NCBI GenBank assembly: GCA_049645705.1
Contig: JBARUK010000088.1
Span: 1-64,000, forward strand
Reading direction: 5' to 3'
DNA from: JBGNFV01 sp049645705
Lineage (GTDB): Bacteria; Bacteroidota; Bacteroidia; Cytophagales; Cyclobacteriaceae
DNA length: 64,000 nt
Under the pieces are notes generated by a model. That model searched no databases and was not told the origin of the DNA. It saw only the letters and a program-made list of their open reading frames with translations. Below are positions 52,055 through 61,254 of this stretch, one piece after another (position 1 is the first letter of the stretch; each line of letters opens with the position of its first letter). Position numbers and translations under genes: made by a program.

Positions 52055-53065
52055 ATGAGAAAAACGCTATTTAAATTCTTCAGGTACATATCTATTCTGC
52101 TGTTGGTTGTCTTTCTGATTTTCACATTTAACCAGTTGAGCCAGCTATACCTTGTAGCCCGTGATGTAGGTCCGGTATTTGCCGTTACAGTAGTAAGTAT
52201 TGCAGGCCTGGTCATTCTCGGGCTGTTTCTGGTTCCTGTTTACCTGTACTTTACACTGCCATCTGCCCTGGTACCTCCCGATACTGAGGAGGAGTTCGAG
52301 GGATACAGGGTACAGCTGTACCAGCGGCTACTGCGAAACAAGCACCTGAAAAGCGTCGGTTATCAGCTTACGGATATCAGGCAACTTGAGGAAGCGCTGG
52401 CTATACTGGATGCCCGCGCCAGGGAAATAATGGATGAAACGGCCAAGAGTGTATTTGTTACTACGGCTATTTCCCAAAACGGAAAACTGGATGCGCTGAC
52501 AGTTTTTGCTACGCAGACCAAAATGGTATATCAGATAGCCAGACTATACTATCAGAGGCCCTCGCTCAGAGATCTCCTGCATCTGTACGGAAACGTGGGT
52601 GCCGCCAGCCTGTTTGCCGTAAGCATAGAAGAAATGGACATCACTGAACAGGTAGAGCCGGTAATCAGAAGCATGGTAAAGAATACTGCAGGCCGGTCTA
52701 TTCCTTTTATCGGCTCTATTACGCACATCATTACAGATTCACTTATGGAAGGAACTGTCAATGCTTTCCTAACTCTTAGAGTAGGTGTGATCACCAGCCG
52801 GTTCTGTGGGGCTGTACACACCCTTACACCCGCCCAGGCACGGCGTTCTGCTTTTATAGAAGCTTCGGGCATGCTGCGGAAGCTCGTGCTTTCCGTATCG
52901 GGTACGGTCATCAATGCGATCATTAATTCAGCCCGAAAGGCAGGGGCCCAGACTATCCAATCAGGAGTAGAAGCGGTAAACCGTGCCACTACTAAGGCCA
53001 AAACCGGACTGAACAAGGTGGTAGATGTACCTATGGGATGGTTCGGAAGACCTGCACGGGAATAA
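52055..53065 (+). CDS. DUF697-domain membrane protein
   Basis: 336 residues. Two N-terminal membrane helices (ISILLLVVFLIFTFNQ and VVSIAGLVILGLFLVPVYLY) are followed by a helical domain. FVTTAISQNGKLDALTVFAT, VYQIARLYYQRPSLRDLLHL and YGNVGAASLFA are typical of the DUF697 (YcjF-like) family. Such proteins are inner-membrane proteins often next to GTPases or stress genes, and their role is not established. No GTPase is nearby here. The terminator after it is oriented mainly for the opposite strand. Confidence 0.82.
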   Translation: MRKTLFKFFRYISILLLVVFLIFTFNQLSQLYLVARDVGPVFAVTVVSIAGLVILGLFLVPVYLYFTLPSALVPPDTEEEFEGYRVQLYQRLLRNKHLKSVGYQLTDIRQLEEALAILDARAREIMDETAKSVFVTTAISQNGKLDALTVFATQTKMVYQIARLYYQRPSLRDLLHLYGNVGAASLFAVSIEEMDITEQVEPVIRSMVKNTAGRSIPFIGSITHIITDSLMEGTVNAFLTLRVGVITSRFCGAVHTLTPAQARRSAFIEASGMLRKLVLSVSGTVINAIINSARKAGAQTIQSGVEAVNRATTKAKTGLNKVVDVPMGWFGRPARE

Positions 53066-53098
53066 AAAAACCCGGCGACCTGTCTGGCACACCGGGTT
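53064..53098 (-). terminator. Terminator of dps-type gene
   Basis: Seven-base arms AACCCGG/CCGGGTT (53069-53075 and 53092-53098) with a 16-base loop. On the minus strand seven T follow, 26 bases beyond the Dps stop. Confidence 0.7.
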
Positions 53099-53123
53099 AA
53101 GCGTTTATCTGATGAAGACCTTA

Positions 53124-53693
53124 TCAGTCCTGCTCTATCAGCTTTTCAGGCTTGGTCGTAAGTCCAACCGATACACTGTCCTCGCCGAGGAAATGCTCGG
53201 TATGATGGCAACGGTCTTCTGTTTTGAAAAGGATACCTTCCAGTAACTTCTTGGTGGCGTAGTCCTCCTCTTCGAAAGCCTTCTTAATACTTTTCCGCAG
53301 TTCAACTGCAATCGTCTTCTCTGCTTCCATATCCCTGGTCAGCATATCACGAATACGGAATACACCCTCTTCCTCATGTTCGATATAAGCAAGTTCGATC
53401 ATGTTCTTAGGATGACAGGTAGGTGTGTATCCCATTACCGTCAGTCGCTCGGCTAAGGCATCGTATGCTTTATGTATCTGGTCATAATTAGCCTCAAAGA
53501 ACAGGTGCAGGTCTCTGAATTGCGGGCCTTCTACCATCCAGTGATGCTTATGATACTGTTGATATAGAATGAGAAATGAAGATAAGTGGCGGTCGAGTTC
53601 TTTGGCCATTTTTGTGGCAGTCGATTTAGACAGACCTACCGGGTTACCTTCGTATTCATTTTGGTCTCTTAGCTTGTCCATATAGTTCGTCAA
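53124..53693 (-). CDS. dps: Dps-family ferritin-like protein
   Basis: 189 residues, one ferritin-like four-helix domain. Ferroxidase-site motifs: YHKHHWMVEGPQFRDLHLFF with the His ligand, then a downstream Asp/Glu cluster (FEANYDQIHKAYDALAERL). Dps dodecamers store iron as oxide, use hydrogen peroxide and protect DNA during starvation. An N-terminal tail of about 20 residues precedes the bundle. ATG 53681, four codons in, is an equally good start. Confidence 0.92.
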   Translation of the reverse strand: MTNYMDKLRDQNEYEGNPVGLSKSTATKMAKELDRHLSSFLILYQQYHKHHWMVEGPQFRDLHLFFEANYDQIHKAYDALAERLTVMGYTPTCHPKNMIELAYIEHEEEGVFRIRDMLTRDMEAEKTIAVELRKSIKKAFEEEDYATKKLLEGILFKTEDRCHHTEHFLGEDSVSVGLTTKPEKLIEQD

Positions 53694-53766
53694 AAAAATT
53701 TTCGTTCTAAAAATGCTATATGGATATTAACCTCTTATAAATCTTTATGTTTCAGAAAGAACCACT

Positions 53767-54000
53767 TCATACAGTGAGTACTTCTTCCTCAAGAACGGGA
53801 TAGGGCACATCACTTACCGGACCGTCTTCCGGTAGGGAAATGCCCGGCGGCAGGTCCAGCACAGGGTCGGTATCTTCCAGTATACCTCCCTCGTCGTCTT
53901 CATCCCCGGATCTTTTATTCGCTATGCGCATAAAATGGATTATGACCCATACGATGTCGGCTACAAAAATGATGAAAAGAAATACGTAAGTCAGACTCAT
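53767..54000 (-). CDS. Small membrane protein with acidic tail
   Basis: 77 residues: one N-terminal helix (YVFLFIIFVADIVWVIIHFM), a short basic stop, then an acidic, proline-rich tail (GDEDDEGGILEDTDPVLDLP, PEEVLTV-like ending). Probably an inner-membrane protein with a flexible cytosolic tail. I do not recognise the family. It has a short divergent region with the gene at 54119. Confidence 0.65.
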   Translation of the reverse strand: MSLTYVFLFIIFVADIVWVIIHFMRIANKRSGDEDDEGGILEDTDPVLDLPPGISLPEDGPVSDVPYPVLEEEVLTV

Positions 54001-54118
54001 TGTACAAGCGGGCTAATAGTTAAAATATATGCAATTGCCCTGAAAAATGCACCCGAATGAAGTATATTTATGTCGAAAACTTATCGGAAAGTAGCATTCT
54101 GACCAACTGACAACCCTT

Positions 54119-54445
54119 ATGTTATCAAACGTTGATATTATATTCGGCCTTATATTCGGCCTTATCATTTTTGTACTGATAGGAGCATTCTACGGTATCA
54201 AGTCCACAGACACGGGAGGTAGTCGGCTACTGCTGCTGTCCCTGGCTGCTAACCTGATGTCGTTTACTGTTTTCGGGGTAGTGTTTACAATAATCTGGGT
54301 GGTAGGTCTGATAGCCGGTTACGATCTCTCTATTCCGCATTTTTACCTGGCGCTGCCCATGATGATCATCGCAGGGGTAGCCGGCTTTTTCGTCGGTTAT
54401 CTTATCGGCAAGGTGGTAAAGCCTGACCATCGCGTGGTACACTGA
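54119..54445 (+). CDS. Small integral membrane protein, three helices
   Basis: 108 residues with three hydrophobic helices (VDIIFGLIFGLIIFVLIGAF, AANLMSFTVFGVVFTIIWVV, LPMMIIAGVAGFFVGYLIGK). GxxxG-like patterns (GVAGFFVGYLIG) suggest helix packing. No family recognised. It ends five bases before the convergent ABC exporter gene. Confidence 0.7.
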   Translation: MLSNVDIIFGLIFGLIIFVLIGAFYGIKSTDTGGSRLLLLSLAANLMSFTVFGVVFTIIWVVGLIAGYDLSIPHFYLALPMMIIAGVAGFFVGYLIGKVVKPDHRVVH

Positions 54446-54450
54446 TCGGC

Positions 54451-56235
54451 TTAGTCGATCAGGTCTCCCTGCATCTGCTTATCGTATAGCTCGCGGTAGG
54501 CTCCGTTTGCTTCCAGTAGTTCCTCTTCTGTACCGGACTCTACCATTACGCCATCATCCAGTACCAGTATCTTATCGGCAAGTTTGGCCGAGGATACGCG
54601 GTGAGATATAATAATAGACGTACGGCCCTGCATGACACGGTTCATACTGTTAAGGATGGTGTTCTCTGTTTTAGTATCTACAGCAGACAGCGAATCGTCC
54701 AGCATCAGTACCCGGGGGTCGCCCGCTATGGCCCGGGCTATTGAAAGCCGCTGCTTCTGCCCCCCGGACAGTGTGATACCCCTCTCTCCCAGACGCGTTT
54801 GAAATCCTTTAGGGAAGCTCTCGATCTGACCGTACAGATCGGCATCTTTTGCTGCCTTCAATACTTTTTCCACTGACAGATCCTGCACACCAAAGGCGAT
54901 GTTATTATGTATCGTGTCGCTAAAAAGGAATACATCCTGCGGAACATACCCTATCTGACCACGAAGGCTTTTCAGGTTATGCTCCTCTATAGGCGAGCCA
55001 TCTATCAATATTTGTCCGTCAGTAGTATCGTACAGACGGCAAATGAGGTTAGCAATGGTACTCTTACCAGATCCAGTAGTGCCTATTATTGCCAGCGACT
55101 TACCCGGCTGTACATGGAAGCTGATATTTTTGAGTGCTGTAATGCCACTATCGGGATAAACAAAGGTCACGTTATCGAAACAAATATCTCCTTCGATCTT
55201 TTTCTCAATATTCCTGGTAGAAACGATCGTATTAGGCGTCTTAAGAAACTCATTGATACGTTTCTGGCTGGCAGCCGCTCGCTGCACTATTGAGGTTACC
55301 CAACCTACACTGGCCACAGGCCATGTCAGCAGGTTTACGTAGATAATGAATTCAGCAATGTTGCCTATACTCAGGCTACCGTCTATTACTTCCACGCCAC
55401 CTATAAACACAGTAAGAATAACACTAAGCCCTATCAACGCCATGATCAGGGGGAAGAAAAGTGAGTCTACAAAGGTCAGACGCAGTGACTTGTCTTTATA
55501 CTCATTGCTTTTCGTTTCAAAATCTGTTGCGCTGGAGTCCTCCCTGGTAAAGGCCTTCAGCACTCTGATGCCACTGAATGCCTCCTGTACAAAGGTGGAG
55601 AGGCCGGAGAGGCTGCGCTGTATTTCTTCTGAACGCCTGTTGATTATATTGTTGACAAAGTAGATAGATAAGGACAGAAGCGGCAGCGGTACCAGTGACC
55701 ACAATGTGAGCTTAGGGCTGATCAGGTACATGTGAGGAATGATCAGCAGAAAAAGTGTCAGCAAATTCAGCCCGTACATTATGGCAGGCCCCAGGTACAT
55801 ACGTACCCGGCTTACATCTTCAGAAATTCGCGCCATAAGGTCACCGGTATTGTTCTTACGGTAGAATGCTAATGGCAGGGCCTGGTAGTGAGCGTATATT
55901 TCGTTTTTCAGATCATATTCAATATGCCTGGACATGACTATCAGCGTCTGCCTTACAAAAAACAGGAAGACGCCTCTGAGAAGGGCTATGCCGAAGAGCA
56001 GTAGTGCGTAAATAAAAATACTTGACTTAAACAGGTCCAGTACTGTATCCTGCAGGCTCAAACCCCTGAATGTATTGTACAGATCGTAATTCTCCCGGAT
56101 CATGTCAAATGAGTACCGCACGATCAGGGCAGGTATGATCTGAAATATATTGGATATAATAACGAATACGACCCCCAGGATAAGGTAGTGCTTGTACTTC
56201 AGCAGATACTTGTTGAGATAACTTAGCTCTTTCAA
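54451..56235 (-). CDS. ABC exporter, fused membrane and ATPase domains
   Basis: 594 residues. An exporter-type membrane domain with six helices covers about 1-330. The ATPase domain has Walker A GTTGSGKS, signature LSGGQKQ, Walker B VLMLDDSLSAVD and the switch His in IIISHRVSS. It is related to the exporter at 18091 but not close enough to be a recent copy. There is no peptidase domain. The substrate is unknown. Lipid or drug efflux is typical of the family. Confidence 0.93.
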   Translation of the reverse strand: MKELSYLNKYLLKYKHYLILGVVFVIISNIFQIIPALIVRYSFDMIRENYDLYNTFRGLSLQDTVLDLFKSSIFIYALLLFGIALLRGVFLFFVRQTLIVMSRHIEYDLKNEIYAHYQALPLAFYRKNNTGDLMARISEDVSRVRMYLGPAIMYGLNLLTLFLLIIPHMYLISPKLTLWSLVPLPLLSLSIYFVNNIINRRSEEIQRSLSGLSTFVQEAFSGIRVLKAFTREDSSATDFETKSNEYKDKSLRLTFVDSLFFPLIMALIGLSVILTVFIGGVEVIDGSLSIGNIAEFIIYVNLLTWPVASVGWVTSIVQRAAASQKRINEFLKTPNTIVSTRNIEKKIEGDICFDNVTFVYPDSGITALKNISFHVQPGKSLAIIGTTGSGKSTIANLICRLYDTTDGQILIDGSPIEEHNLKSLRGQIGYVPQDVFLFSDTIHNNIAFGVQDLSVEKVLKAAKDADLYGQIESFPKGFQTRLGERGITLSGGQKQRLSIARAIAGDPRVLMLDDSLSAVDTKTENTILNSMNRVMQGRTSIIISHRVSSAKLADKILVLDDGVMVESGTEEELLEANGAYRELYDKQMQGDLID

Positions 56236-56489
56236 CGCCCTCGGTTCTTAATGTGTGGAGCCTTTATAACGGCACGTGCGGCCTATAGGTTATTTGGGGC
56301 GCAATAACGGCAATTCTAATGACTGAAGTAATAAAGTTTTAGAATATTTTGATATGGAATATCTGACTAAAAGCAACAACTGAAAAAGAATTATTTAACA
56401 AAATAATAACAAAGCATTTGCATGATGTACAAATTGTCTGGTTAATGAATGGATTAATTCTTTGAATTCAACCGCGTTTTACCATATTA
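56236..56489. other. Divergent intergenic stretch before leucine dehydrogenase
   Basis: About 250 AT-rich bases, part of a 324-base interval. Nothing was seen besides the promoter-like element that follows at 56490. Confidence 0.4.
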
Positions 56490-56519
56490 TTGTGGCATTT
56501 AGCAGCGTGCAAACCTTTG
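56490..56519 (+). promoter_or_regulatory. Bacteroidota-type promoter of leucine dehydrogenase
   Basis: TTG at 56490-56492, 19 bases, then AACCTTTG at 56512-56519 (six of eight matches to TAnnTTTG). Transcription would start near 56526, giving a leader of about 34 bases before ATG 56560. Confidence 0.65.
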
Positions 56520-56559
56520 CATTAAGGTCCGCTCCTGTCCCCTGACAACATAGATACCC

Positions 56560-57663
56560 ATGGTTGAACTTAACGAAACGACAATGGAACAAGAGGCCTC
56601 AATATTCACTGAGATCTCCCAGCTAGGACATGAACAGGTAGTTTTCTGTCATGATGAGGCTACCGGCCTCAAAGCTATCATAGCGATTCATAATACTACC
56701 CTTGGCCCAGCGCTTGGCGGTACCAGAATGTGGAATTATGCAAGTGATTCAGAAGCTATAACCGACGTACTGCGACTGTCCAGAGGCATGACCTTCAAAG
56801 CAGCGGTATCAGGCCTGAACCTGGGCGGTGGTAAGGCTGTCATAATAGGAGATGCCAAAACTCAGAAGACGGAGCCATTCCTGCGCCGGTTCGGTAAGTT
56901 TGTAAACAGCCTGAACGGTAAATACATCACGGCAGAAGATGTAAACATGAAAACCCGTGATATGGAATTTATCGCGATGGAGACCAATCATGTGACCGGC
57001 CTGCCCGAATACCGTGGCGGTGGCGGCGACCCCAGCCCGGTAACGGCATACGGCACGTATGTAGGCATGAAGGCGGCCGCTAAGAAAGCCTACGGTAGTG
57101 ATAACCTGAGCGGTAAGAAGATCGGTGTGCAGGGAGTAGGCCAGGTAGGTGGCTACCTGGTAGAGCGCCTGGCCCAGGAAGGTGCGGAGATCTACATTAC
57201 TGATATAAATGTGGAGCGCATGTCGATGATAAGCCAGGAGTTCAACGCCAAGGTTGTAGGAATGGACGAGATATACGACCTGGACCTGGATATTTATGCT
57301 CCGTGTGCACTTGGCGCCACTCTTAATGACGATACTATACCCCGCCTGAAGTGTCAGGTAGTGGCCGGTGCTGCCAACAACCAGCTCAAAGAAGAGCTTA
57401 AGCATGGCCGTATGCTAATAGAAAGAGGGATCGTTTATGCACCTGATTTCGTGATAAATGCAGGAGGCCTGATAAATGTGTACGCCGAGCACCTAGGCAC
57501 ATACAAACGTGAACTTGCCCACCAGCAGGCAGAGAAAATCTACAATACGACTATAGAAATCCTGGATAGCGCGCGTGATAACGACATTACGCCACAGGAA
57601 GCTGCTATGAAATATGCCCAAAGTCGCATAGACGATATAGGCAAGCTTAAACAAACCCTATAG
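56560..57663 (+). CDS. Leucine dehydrogenase (Glu/Leu/Phe/Val family)
   Basis: Reversibly deaminates leucine, valine and isoleucine with NAD. 367 residues. The substrate domain has GPALGGTRMW, MTFKAAVSGLNLGGGKAVII with the two active-site lysines (Lys80 and Lys92), and TAEDVNM. The NAD domain has the fingerprint GVQGVGQVGGYL. Length and the APCALGA, GAANNQL motifs match leucine dehydrogenases rather than the longer glutamate enzymes. A terminator follows. Confidence 0.93.
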   Translation: MVELNETTMEQEASIFTEISQLGHEQVVFCHDEATGLKAIIAIHNTTLGPALGGTRMWNYASDSEAITDVLRLSRGMTFKAAVSGLNLGGGKAVIIGDAKTQKTEPFLRRFGKFVNSLNGKYITAEDVNMKTRDMEFIAMETNHVTGLPEYRGGGGDPSPVTAYGTYVGMKAAAKKAYGSDNLSGKKIGVQGVGQVGGYLVERLAQEGAEIYITDINVERMSMISQEFNAKVVGMDEIYDLDLDIYAPCALGATLNDDTIPRLKCQVVAGAANNQLKEELKHGRMLIERGIVYAPDFVINAGGLINVYAEHLGTYKRELAHQQAEKIYNTTIEILDSARDNDITPQEAAMKYAQSRIDDIGKLKQTL

Positions 57664-57679
57664 AAAGAACGATAAATAT

Positions 57680-57712
57680 AGGCCGGCATTTATTTGCCGG
57701 CCTTATTTTTTA
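57680..57712 (+). terminator. Terminator of leucine dehydrogenase
   Basis: Nine-base GC-rich perfect arms (57680-57688 and 57695-57703) with a six-base loop, then a T-rich run. Confidence 0.88.
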
Positions 57713-57745
57713 TAATTTTGCACACGTTCTTTCAGATCATGCCGA

Positions 57746-58936
57746 ATGCTTAACAGACGATCGTTGCGAATAAAGGCGATGCAAGCCATTTACTCTTTCA
57801 AACAGAGTGAAGCTTCCCATTACGAACTCGCCAAGGAATTAATTGACGACACTTTTGCTCCTGACCTCAACTCTATGGTGGTCCAGGACAAAACTGCCCT
57901 GCGCGAAAAAGCCACCCGTACCCGGAAGCTTTTTGTCAAAAACTTTAAAAGTGACAGTGTCGACTTTGAAAGTGAGCAGGATGAAGAAATCCGTAAAGGT
58001 GTCATCAGCGCTATAAATTACTACCGGAACCAGGTTAGAAAAGACAGGGAGTTCTATAAAAAGAATATGGTAGCCGAGACCGAATCGGTCTATGATATCT
58101 ACTTTATGCTTCTGGCCCTGCTGCCCGCCTTTGGCGAGCAGGCTTATCAACTGGAAGAAGGTAAGAAAAACCGCCACCTGGAAGAAAACAAGGCCAGGGT
58201 AGCGGCTAATCTGAACCTCTATAACAATAAGGTAGTTCGGATACTACGTGAGGACCCTGCCCTGAAGCAAATACTGATCAAAAACGATATTGGCTGGGAA
58301 GGTGAGCGGGAACAAGTACGGACATGGTACCGGGATGTCCTGCTCAAAGACCAGAAATACATGGACTATCTGAAGCTGGATGACCCAAATCTGGATGAAG
58401 ACAGAAAGATTGTAAACCACATTGTCAAAAATCTGGTTTTCAAGTCAGAGCCCACAAGTAAATATATGGAAGAGCAGGATCTGAGCTGGGAGGAAGATAA
58501 GGCTGCCTTGCGAAGCATGGTGACCAAATCTTTGAAGTCCGCTGATCCGGAAGAACCCCAGACTGATAGGCTCACGTTGATCAATCTTAGCAATAACTGG
58601 GACGACGACCGGGAATTTTACAAAGATTTATATTCGCATACTCTTGAAAATGAGAAAGAATATGAGAATATAATAGCGGGCAAGGCGAAGAACTGGGATG
58701 TGGACCGGATGGCAGCTACGGATCAGATCATTCTGAAGATGGGTCTGGCAGAAATGCTTCAGTTCCCCAGTATTCCGGTGAAAGTAACCATAAATGAATA
58801 TATTGAGATCAGTAAACTATACAGTACACCCAAGTCCAAGCAGTTTATAAACGGCATACTGGACGTACTGGCGCAGGAACTGACGGACTCAGGCGCTATC
58901 AGAAAAAGCGGCAGAGGTTTAATTGATAACAAATAA
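57746..58936 (+). CDS. nusB: Transcription antitermination factor NusB, extended form
   Basis: NusB binds boxA RNA with NusE for rRNA antitermination. The canonical opening is at the start (RRSLRIKAMQAIYSFKQSE) and the canonical end at residues 310-375 (WDVDRMAATDQIILKMGLAE, VKVTINEYIEISKLYSTPKS, FINGILDVLAQEL). Between lies a charged helical insert, so the protein is 396 residues against about 140 in other bacteria. A W-(E/D)-x-(E/D)-(R/K) motif recurs at residues 184, 248, 285 and 317. Long NusB forms are usual in Bacteroidota. A ytxH-like gene follows. Confidence 0.9.
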   Translation: MLNRRSLRIKAMQAIYSFKQSEASHYELAKELIDDTFAPDLNSMVVQDKTALREKATRTRKLFVKNFKSDSVDFESEQDEEIRKGVISAINYYRNQVRKDREFYKKNMVAETESVYDIYFMLLALLPAFGEQAYQLEEGKKNRHLEENKARVAANLNLYNNKVVRILREDPALKQILIKNDIGWEGEREQVRTWYRDVLLKDQKYMDYLKLDDPNLDEDRKIVNHIVKNLVFKSEPTSKYMEEQDLSWEEDKAALRSMVTKSLKSADPEEPQTDRLTLINLSNNWDDDREFYKDLYSHTLENEKEYENIIAGKAKNWDVDRMAATDQIILKMGLAEMLQFPSIPVKVTINEYIEISKLYSTPKSKQFINGILDVLAQELTDSGAIRKSGRGLIDNK

Positions 58937-58946
58937 CTACACCGAA

Positions 58947-59246
58947 ATGAATAAGACCACGAGCACCATACTAGGCGCTATTGCAGGTGCCGCAGCCGGA
59001 ACGGTGATCGGCATCTTGTTTGCTCCTGACAAGGGGAGTAATACCCGCGACCGTCTTACCTACAGGCTGGCACGGTACCGCGAAAGGCTGGAAGAACTCC
59101 TTGAAGACCTGGTAGAATCAAGGAACCTTCCTGATTCGGCGGCTAAGTCTGAGAGTCAGAGAGTTATATCCGACGCCAAAGTTAAAGCAGAAAAGCTGTT
59201 AGAAGATGTTGACGACCTGATCGGACAGATCAGAGAGCAGCAATAA
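58947..59246 (+). CDS. YtxH-domain protein
   Basis: 99 residues from ATG 58947 (a TTG 24 bases upstream is less likely, as it lies inside nusB). A glycine/alanine-rich membrane helix (TILGAIAGAAAGTVIGILFA) with the family ending APDKGSNTRD is followed by a long charged helix. YtxH proteins are small envelope or stress-linked proteins of unknown activity. Confidence 0.82.
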   Translation: MNKTTSTILGAIAGAAAGTVIGILFAPDKGSNTRDRLTYRLARYRERLEELLEDLVESRNLPDSAAKSESQRVISDAKVKAEKLLEDVDDLIGQIREQQ

Positions 59247-59283
59247 TCTTAATTATACGTAAGTTCACTGGAGTTATAGATTG

Positions 59284-60285
59284 ATGAAGAAGGTAACCCT
59301 GATAGAAGGAGACGGTATTGGACCAGAAATAACCGGCTCGATAAAGACCATTTTTAAAGAAGCAGGTGTGCCCATTGAATGGGAAGAAGAAAATGCCGGC
59401 CAGACTGCCCTCAACGAAAAAGGTGAGTTGATACCCGGCTCCCTGGTAGAGAGCATCAAACGTAACAAAGTGGCACTCAAGGGCCCCATCACCACGCCTG
59501 TGGGTCACGGTTTCAAAAGCGTAAATGTTCAGTTACGCCAGATGTTCGATCTGTACCAGAACGTACGGCCGTGCATGACTACCGAGGGTCTTGAGAGCAA
59601 GTTTGACAATGTCGACCTGGTTCTGTTTCGTGAGAATACCGAAGGTCTGTACAGCGGACTCGAGTTTTACGATGAAAGGCTGGAAATAAGTGACAGCATT
59701 GCCCGTATTACTAAAAAAGGCTGTGAAAGAATTGTAAGGGCGGCTTTTCAGTATGCCCGTGATAATGGCCGCAGCAAAGTGACGGTAGTTCACAAAGCCA
59801 ATATCCTTAAAAATGCCGGCCGTCTGTTCCTGGATGCTGGTAAGCGTGTAAGTGAGGAGTTTCCTGACGTAGATCTCGATGATAAGATCATCGACAATAT
59901 GTGCATGCAGATGGTGCTTCGTCCGGAGCAGTTCGAAGTAGTGGTAGCTACCAACCTCTTCGGAGACATCCTCAGTGACCTTGGCGCAGGTCTGGTAGGA
60001 GGACTTGGTGTGGTATCCGGTGCGAATATTGGCGATGACATTGCTATTTTTGAAGCAGTACATGGTACGGCTCCGGACATTGCCGGTAAAAACCTGGCCA
60101 ATCCGACAGCTCTTATCAGATCAGCGATCATGATGCTGGACTACCTGGAAGAAAGAGACCATGCAAAGAATATCAATAATGCACTGCTCAAAACTTTGAA
60201 AGATCCAAATTCACGCACCGGCGATCTGGGTGGAAGTGCCTCAACCAAAGAATTTACCCAGAGTATCCTTAAAAATTTCGCGTAA
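59284..60285 (+). CDS. NAD-dependent isocitrate dehydrogenase
   Basis: Oxidatively decarboxylates isocitrate to 2-oxoglutarate. 333 residues from ATG 59284 (TTG 59281 is one codon earlier). Isocitrate/isopropylmalate dehydrogenase fold: LIEGDGIGPEI at the start, SVNVQLRQMFDLYQNVRPC for substrate binding, the Tyr in RENTEGLYSG, Lys in VVHKANILK, and NLFGDILSDLGAGLVGGLG with metal-binding Asp residues. SVNVQLRQ and NVRPC favour isocitrate over isopropylmalate, as in the mitochondrial NAD type. Other citric-acid-cycle genes are not present. Confidence 0.87.
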   Translation: MKKVTLIEGDGIGPEITGSIKTIFKEAGVPIEWEEENAGQTALNEKGELIPGSLVESIKRNKVALKGPITTPVGHGFKSVNVQLRQMFDLYQNVRPCMTTEGLESKFDNVDLVLFRENTEGLYSGLEFYDERLEISDSIARITKKGCERIVRAAFQYARDNGRSKVTVVHKANILKNAGRLFLDAGKRVSEEFPDVDLDDKIIDNMCMQMVLRPEQFEVVVATNLFGDILSDLGAGLVGGLGVVSGANIGDDIAIFEAVHGTAPDIAGKNLANPTALIRSAIMMLDYLEERDHAKNINNALLKTLKDPNSRTGDLGGSASTKEFTQSILKNFA

Positions 60286-60347
60286 AATTTGATATTTTTG
60301 GCAAATTCTGTGTTATAGGATTGATCAAAAAAAAATTATTGAGCATC

Positions 60348-60887
60348 ATGAGAAAAAATATTCTTCGAGTACTAGCCCTAGCGATGCCCGTAATCATCAT
60401 TACCAGCTGTGCGGACGCCGAACTAGAAAATAGAGTAGCCGAGCTGGAAGAGCGGGTAGCAACCATTGAAAACGGCGGAACTGCTGCCGTAAATTCGCAG
60501 CTTCCTCCTGCCCAGCAGGTGAACCTGCAGCAGGAAAAGCCTGAGGGCCCATTGCCTGCTATATCTTTTGAAAAAGAGGAGCATGACTTCGGTACTATCA
60601 ATGAAGGTGATGTGGTAGAGCATACTTTTGCCTTTACTAATACCGGCGAAAAGCCTCTTATCATCAGCAATGCTTCTGCTTCGTGCGGATGTACTGTACC
60701 TGAGTGGCCTAAGCAGCCTATCCCTCCCGGAAAGACTGGCGAGATCAAAGCCCGCTTCAACAGTACAGGCAAGCCTAACCAGCAAAACAAGACTATTACG
60801 ATTACTGCCAACACGTTTCCTGAAAAGAATACGCTTCGTATCAAAGCTAACGTAATGCCCAAGTCAAACGGCCCCGTAGCTCAGTAA
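60348..60887 (+). CDS. DUF1573 lipoprotein
   Basis: 179 residues from ATG 60348. Lipobox IITSC gives Cys21. A short coiled coil follows (ELENRVAELEERVATIE), then a Pro/Gln linker, then one DUF1573 domain (FEKEEHDFGTINEGDVVEHT, FTNTGEKPLIISNASASCGC, then TGEIKARFNS). DUF1573 is an Ig-like/ASPM-SPD-2-Hydin-type domain frequent in Bacteroidota envelope proteins. The coiled coil suggests oligomerisation. A TTG nine codons upstream is a possible but poorer start. Confidence 0.87.
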   Translation: MRKNILRVLALAMPVIIITSCADAELENRVAELEERVATIENGGTAAVNSQLPPAQQVNLQQEKPEGPLPAISFEKEEHDFGTINEGDVVEHTFAFTNTGEKPLIISNASASCGCTVPEWPKQPIPPGKTGEIKARFNSTGKPNQQNKTITITANTFPEKNTLRIKANVMPKSNGPVAQ

Positions 60888-60927
60888 TCGGATATTTCAA
60901 TACACGACGATTTTAAATAGTAACTGA

Positions 60928-61245
60928 ATGTTTTTACAGGCGCCCGGTGGCGATGCCATGCAGACACTGTTTCTGCTAGGCGGTATGGCGATCATATTTT
61001 ATTTCTTTATGATCCGCCCGCAACAGAAGAAGTCGAAAGACCAGCGTACATTTGTAGACCAGATCAAAAAGGGAGATAACGTCGTGACTATCGGTGGTAT
61101 TCATGGTAAGGTTTTTTCCGTAGATGCGGAAACCGTAACCGTCGAAGTAGATCGGGGATATAAAATAACCGTTGAGAAGACAGCCATAAGCTTCGAAAAC
61201 AGTCGACGTGCCTCGGACAAACCTGTTAAAAAAGAAAAGGACTAG
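60928..61245 (+). CDS. yajC: Preprotein translocase subunit YajC
   Basis: YajC accompanies SecDF at the Sec translocon in the inner membrane. 105 residues: one helix (LFLLGGMAIIFYFFMIRPQQ), the family signature RPQQKK, then a soluble domain (GDNVVTIGGIHGKVFSVDAE). The order with YbbR and CoaE downstream is common in the phylum. Confidence 0.95.
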   Translation: MFLQAPGGDAMQTLFLLGGMAIIFYFFMIRPQQKKSKDQRTFVDQIKKGDNVVTIGGIHGKVFSVDAETVTVEVDRGYKITVEKTAISFENSRRASDKPVKKEKD

Positions 61246-61254
61246 CCTTACTTT

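Noticed and set aside
54451..56235. Second ABC exporter as peptide exporter
   Set aside because: Same reason: no C39 domain and no nearby precursor or maturase gene.
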